From: JAICNG01 sp035249985
GTDB taxonomy: Bacteria; Gemmatimonadota; Gemmatimonadetes; Gemmatimonadales; Gemmatimonadaceae
Assembly (NCBI GenBank): GCA_035249985.1
Contig: DATFFP010000015.1
Location: 1-15,837, forward strand
Reading direction: 5' to 3'
DNA length: 15,837 bases
Part shown: one piece after another, positions 13,080 through 15,837 of the stretch
Layout: each line of letters begins with the position of its first letter
Numbering within the stretch: the first letter of the stretch is position 1
Notes under the pieces: generated by a model
Seen by the model: only the letters and a program-made list of their open reading frames with translations
What the model was told of the DNA's origin: nothing
The model's database searches: none
Program-made: the position numbers and the translations under genes

Positions 13080-15632
13080 CTAGTTGCTGAACCAGTACGC
13101 CACCTTCACCAGGAACGTGTTGTCCGGGTGCAGCTCGAAGAGCTCGCGATAGTCTCGCATCCACGACTGACGGAACCGGTCGTCCGGACCGGGGCCTTCG
13201 CGCCCGTGCTGCCACACGACGAATAGCGTCGATCCCGGGCGGAACTCCCAGCGCAGCACGCTGTTGCTGATGAGCTCCGTCACCTTGAACGTCGTGGGCT
13301 CGGACGGAGGGGGCGTGTACGCCTGAAAGCGCGCGTCGTACTCCGCGGCGCCGGGCGCACTGACCTCGCGGAAATTCGAGTACACACCGGTCGCTCTGAA
13401 CGGTCGAGCGTACAGCTCGAGTGTCAGATTCGGCGTCATTGTGTAGTTCGCACGCGCACTGATCGACGTCTCCTGGTAATCGAGATGCGCGAACGAGTAG
13501 TGCGTCGCGCCACCGTCGGTGAAGTTTCCGAACCACTGACTGTCGTTGTGGTCGCGTCCAAATCCCCCACCAATGGTGAGCTGAAAGGGCGAGCCGAAGC
13601 GGAACGTGACGTATGGGTCGATGAACGTCCCATCGGTCTTTCCCTCGTCGGCAAACAACCAGTTAAAGAAGATCCCGCCGGAGATCATTTTCCGGCTGTC
13701 GGTGTTGAAGCCTGCCCACGGGCTGAACCGGCGAGATTGGCGCAGCGCCGGCCCGCCGCGTGTCTCGCGATCGTCGTAGCTCTCGCCGAGTCGAGACATC
13801 GTTCCGCCCGCATGGAAGTCCCAATTGTTCTTCGTCCCCATGTGGCCGTTGAAGTTCACCGCGTTCTCGAGGCGAAGCCCGGAGGTGTTCCACGTCTCCC
13901 AGTGGTTGCCATTGATCTGCGCCCACCGGTAGATGCCTCTCGCCTCCCGAAACGACAGCGCAGCCCAGGTGCTCCAGTCCATGATGTCGGCACGGCGGAG
14001 GAAGCCGAGGTCGTTCGCCTCGAATCCAGGCGACATGCGGATGACGCTCGTCTCGAAGCGAGTGATGCCGCCGCTGTACTTCCCGAACTTGAGCTGCGCC
14101 GAGTAGCCGGACAGAGACTCTCGCGTCGAATCGACGTCGATGTCGTCGCCCGGCTGCTGGTAATAGTGGACCGAGCTCTGCTGCGTTCTCAGGATCGCCT
14201 CGCGGGTACCGGAGACACGCGATGCGGCGAGCTGACCGGCCAGCTCGTACCGGCGGCCCGAGAAGCGGTTGCGGAATGTGGCGCCGGCACTGTACGCCGC
14301 CTGGTGGAGGTACGGCCTCGTCCACTGATCGTCCGACCGGTTCACCGCCGTGCCGATCAGGCCGATGTCCGAGTCACCGCCACGGAAGTCCTGAAGCACG
14401 CGCACGACGCCGTAGTTGGTGAGCGGCTCGACGGTCTGGCGATCGACGCCTTGCACGTCCCGCGTGATGGCGTCCAGCACCCCAAAGGCAAGGCCGCGCC
14501 TCGTGCGGCCGGTGAGCTTCGTCGCGGCGGCAATCGTGGTCGACGTCGGCGTCGTCTCATCCCCATACACGCTTCGGAGCGACGGAGAGCGCCCAATACG
14601 GCGCGAATAGAAAAGTCCCTCGTTGGTGCTGCAGTCCACCACGATGTAGCAGTTGAGCTCGAAGCGATACAGCCCCGTTCCCTCGACGAAGAACGGACGG
14701 CGCTCGTACAGGAATGTCTCGAAGGCGGTGAGGTTCACGACCGCCGGATCCGACTCCACCTGGCCGAAGTCCGGGTTGATGGTCGCATCGAGCGTGACGT
14801 TAGGCGTGATGCCGATCTTCACATCCCCACCCGCCGTCAGCTCCTGGACGCGATCGTACACCCCGGTGGGCGTGATGCGCTGCACGTTCTTCGCGACGAC
14901 GTATGGCGTCGCCTCGATCCGGCGAGCGGTGCTCAGCTCGGACATCCCCTCGAGGCGGCCGAGCTGCGAGGAGAGACCGGCTCGCTGCGGGTGGTAAAGG
15001 GGCCAGCTGCTGCGCTCGCGGTATCGCTCGATGTCGCGCCAGACCCCGAATCCAAACGTGGTGGTCCCCGAGGTATAGCGGAGCTGCGAAAGCGGGATGC
15101 GGAACTCGGCGGTCCAGCCAAGCGAGTCGACGTTCGTGGCAACATCCCAGACGCCATTCCAGGATTCGTCCTCGTTGCCGTCGTTGCTCATCGAATAGTC
15201 GCGCTTCACGCCATCCGGGTTCACCGCGAACTCGAATCCGCTGCGCCGGTCGTTGTACGAGTCGATCAGGAGCTTGACCTGGTCGGACGGACCCCGGACG
15301 TCCCGGCGCGACAGCGCGTGCATGATGCTGTCCGGGTGCGGGTCGAACATCCGGACGAAGACGTAGAGGTTCCGCTCGTCGTAGGCAGCCTGGAATTCGG
15401 TGCGGAACGACGGGTTTGTGTCGACCTTGGGCTCGAACTGGCGGAAGTCGGAGTACTTGGGCGCCTGCTGCCACACCGCGTCATCCTCGCGCCCGTCGAT
15501 GTTCGGCGCGCTCGCGGCGCGCACGGCGGTCGCGGTCGCGATCACCGGGGGGGCGCTGGCTTGCTGGGCTGGCTGGGTCTGCTGGAACAGGGAAAGGGCA
15601 GCGGAGAGGACCGCGGCGACTGCACTATGCAT
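13080..15632 (-). CDS. DUF5916 outer-membrane protein with N-terminal CBM9-like domain
   Basis: The 850-residue protein starts with a signal peptide (HSAVAAVLSAALSLF) and a Gln/Ala/Pro linker. A carbohydrate-binding family 9-like sandwich spans about 40-225 (IDGREDDAVWQQAPKYSDF, then AYDERNLYVFVRMFDPHPDS and TAEFRIPLSQLRY). The remainder is the DUF5916 barrel with the family hallmark ERRPFFVEGTGLYRF around 315-330 and long runs of alternating strands to the last strand KVAYWFSN. Position in the outer membrane is inferred from the barrel; the ligand is unknown. ATG 15632 was chosen over an in-frame start at 15674 because it gives an intact signal peptide and a GGAG-like site upstream. The gene stands alone and converges with the propeller operon. 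Confidence 0.93.
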   Translation of the reverse strand: MHSAVAAVLSAALSLFQQTQPAQQASAPPVIATATAVRAASAPNIDGREDDAVWQQAPKYSDFRQFEPKVDTNPSFRTEFQAAYDERNLYVFVRMFDPHPDSIMHALSRRDVRGPSDQVKLLIDSYNDRRSGFEFAVNPDGVKRDYSMSNDGNEDESWNGVWDVATNVDSLGWTAEFRIPLSQLRYTSGTTTFGFGVWRDIERYRERSSWPLYHPQRAGLSSQLGRLEGMSELSTARRIEATPYVVAKNVQRITPTGVYDRVQELTAGGDVKIGITPNVTLDATINPDFGQVESDPAVVNLTAFETFLYERRPFFVEGTGLYRFELNCYIVVDCSTNEGLFYSRRIGRSPSLRSVYGDETTPTSTTIAAATKLTGRTRRGLAFGVLDAITRDVQGVDRQTVEPLTNYGVVRVLQDFRGGDSDIGLIGTAVNRSDDQWTRPYLHQAAYSAGATFRNRFSGRRYELAGQLAASRVSGTREAILRTQQSSVHYYQQPGDDIDVDSTRESLSGYSAQLKFGKYSGGITRFETSVIRMSPGFEANDLGFLRRADIMDWSTWAALSFREARGIYRWAQINGNHWETWNTSGLRLENAVNFNGHMGTKNNWDFHAGGTMSRLGESYDDRETRGGPALRQSRRFSPWAGFNTDSRKMISGGIFFNWLFADEGKTDGTFIDPYVTFRFGSPFQLTIGGGFGRDHNDSQWFGNFTDGGATHYSFAHLDYQETSISARANYTMTPNLTLELYARPFRATGVYSNFREVSAPGAAEYDARFQAYTPPPSEPTTFKVTELISNSVLRWEFRPGSTLFVVWQHGREGPGPDDRFRQSWMRDYRELFELHPDNTFLVKVAYWFSN

Positions 15633-15709
15633 GTGGGGGCTCCCGATTGGGCATGATGATGCTTGGACACCCACTTACCGGGAAGAGTTGGAAGGGCAGG
15701 AGCTGGTGG

Positions 15710-15837
15710 TCAGGGGTCAGGGATCAGGGGTGGAAAGGGCGCGTCGCCGCTGCGCGGGCGACGCGCTCATCAGATGAGCAAACGGCGGCGCGAATGCGCC
15801 GCCGTTTGCACTACCATCCCTGATCCCTGACCCCTGA
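15710..15837. repeat. Hairpin cluster closed by a 24-bp inverted repeat (reaches right edge)
   Basis: The outer arms 15710-15733 and 15814-15837 are reverse complements with one mismatch. Each reads as three 7-base units of the form TCAGGGG or TCAGGGA. Between them lie three hairpins in direct succession: GCGCGTCGCC (15739-15748) with GGCGACGCGC (15757-15766); CTCAT with ATGAG (15766-15778); and GCAAACGGCGGCGC (15778-15791) with its perfect complement (15796-15809). Folded whole, it makes a cloverleaf. It lies 78 bp upstream of the DUF5916 gene; no reading frame of note overlaps it. The element may continue past the window end. Confidence 0.9.
15778..15809. terminator. Perfect 14-bp hairpin, candidate bidirectional terminator
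   Basis: GCAAACGGCGGCGC, loop GAAT, then GCGCCGCCGTTTGC form an uninterrupted GC-rich stem with AAA/TTT near its base, the look of a bidirectional intrinsic terminator in a GC-rich genome. The T-run is only three bases, so termination is plausible but not certain. It would serve a minus-strand gene lying to the right of the window. Confidence 0.45.

Noticed and set aside
13485..15656. Long open frame on the plus strand opposite the DUF5916 gene
   Set aside because: It mirrors the codons of a clear DUF5916 gene. The translation is Arg/Val/Ala-rich with no domain, signal or ribosome site, as expected for an antisense frame in GC-rich DNA.

Overview
The window reads as GC-rich bacterial chromosome. 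It carries an ECF sigma factor paired with a propeller-bearing membrane protein, a stand-alone TonB-plug lipoprotein, a BTAD/TolB-N/TPR membrane regulator, PD40-propeller lipoproteins and a DUF5916 outer-membrane protein. Together these point to Gemmatimonadota, with Acidobacteriota as the fallback. This is a judgement from gene families; there is no rRNA or other marker in the window. No tRNA, rRNA, CRISPR array, transposase or phage gene was seen.

Layout. (1) 1-1823, minus strand: an ECF sigma factor whose stop codon overlaps the start of a membrane protein. That protein has the N-terminal segment of the usual sigma-linked Ser/Thr kinases but no kinase domain. It goes straight into one membrane helix and a PD40 beta-propeller that runs off the left edge. 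(2) 1838-2350, plus strand: a stand-alone TonB-plug lipoprotein starting only 14 bp from the longest sigma start. (3) 2372-3419: a protoglobin (minus) divergent from an HxlR-type regulator (plus), with a 17-bp palindrome over the regulator's ribosome site. (4) 3476-6103, plus strand: a tight run of SnoaL-like secreted protein, small lipoprotein, GNAT acetyltransferase and fatty acid desaturase. It ends in the wreck of an amidohydrolase gene that kept its ribosome site, first codons and C-terminus but lost its middle. (5) 6119-6244: a 126-bp near-perfect palindrome between converging genes. (6) 6274-7614, minus strand: a PAP2/vanadium-haloperoxidase-fold lipoprotein with an in-frame 9-bp tandem repeat ahead of its signal sequence. 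(7) 7754-13043, plus strand: a large membrane-anchored regulator, then PD40 lipoprotein, secreted alpha/beta hydrolase and a second PD40 lipoprotein, closely spaced. (8) 13080-15632, minus strand: the DUF5916 protein. (9) 15710-15837: a 128-bp element in which a 24-bp inverted repeat encloses three hairpins, ending at the right edge.

Two themes recur. One is envelope sensing with TolB-like parts: propellers sit in the sigma partner and in two lipoproteins, and a TolB-N-like domain sits in the regulator directly upstream of those two. The other is hairpin elements whose arms are built of three short tandem units, seen at 6136-6225 and 15710-15837, which may belong to a repeat family of this genome. 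An octamer, CGTTAGGC, occurs six times, five of them on the same strand.
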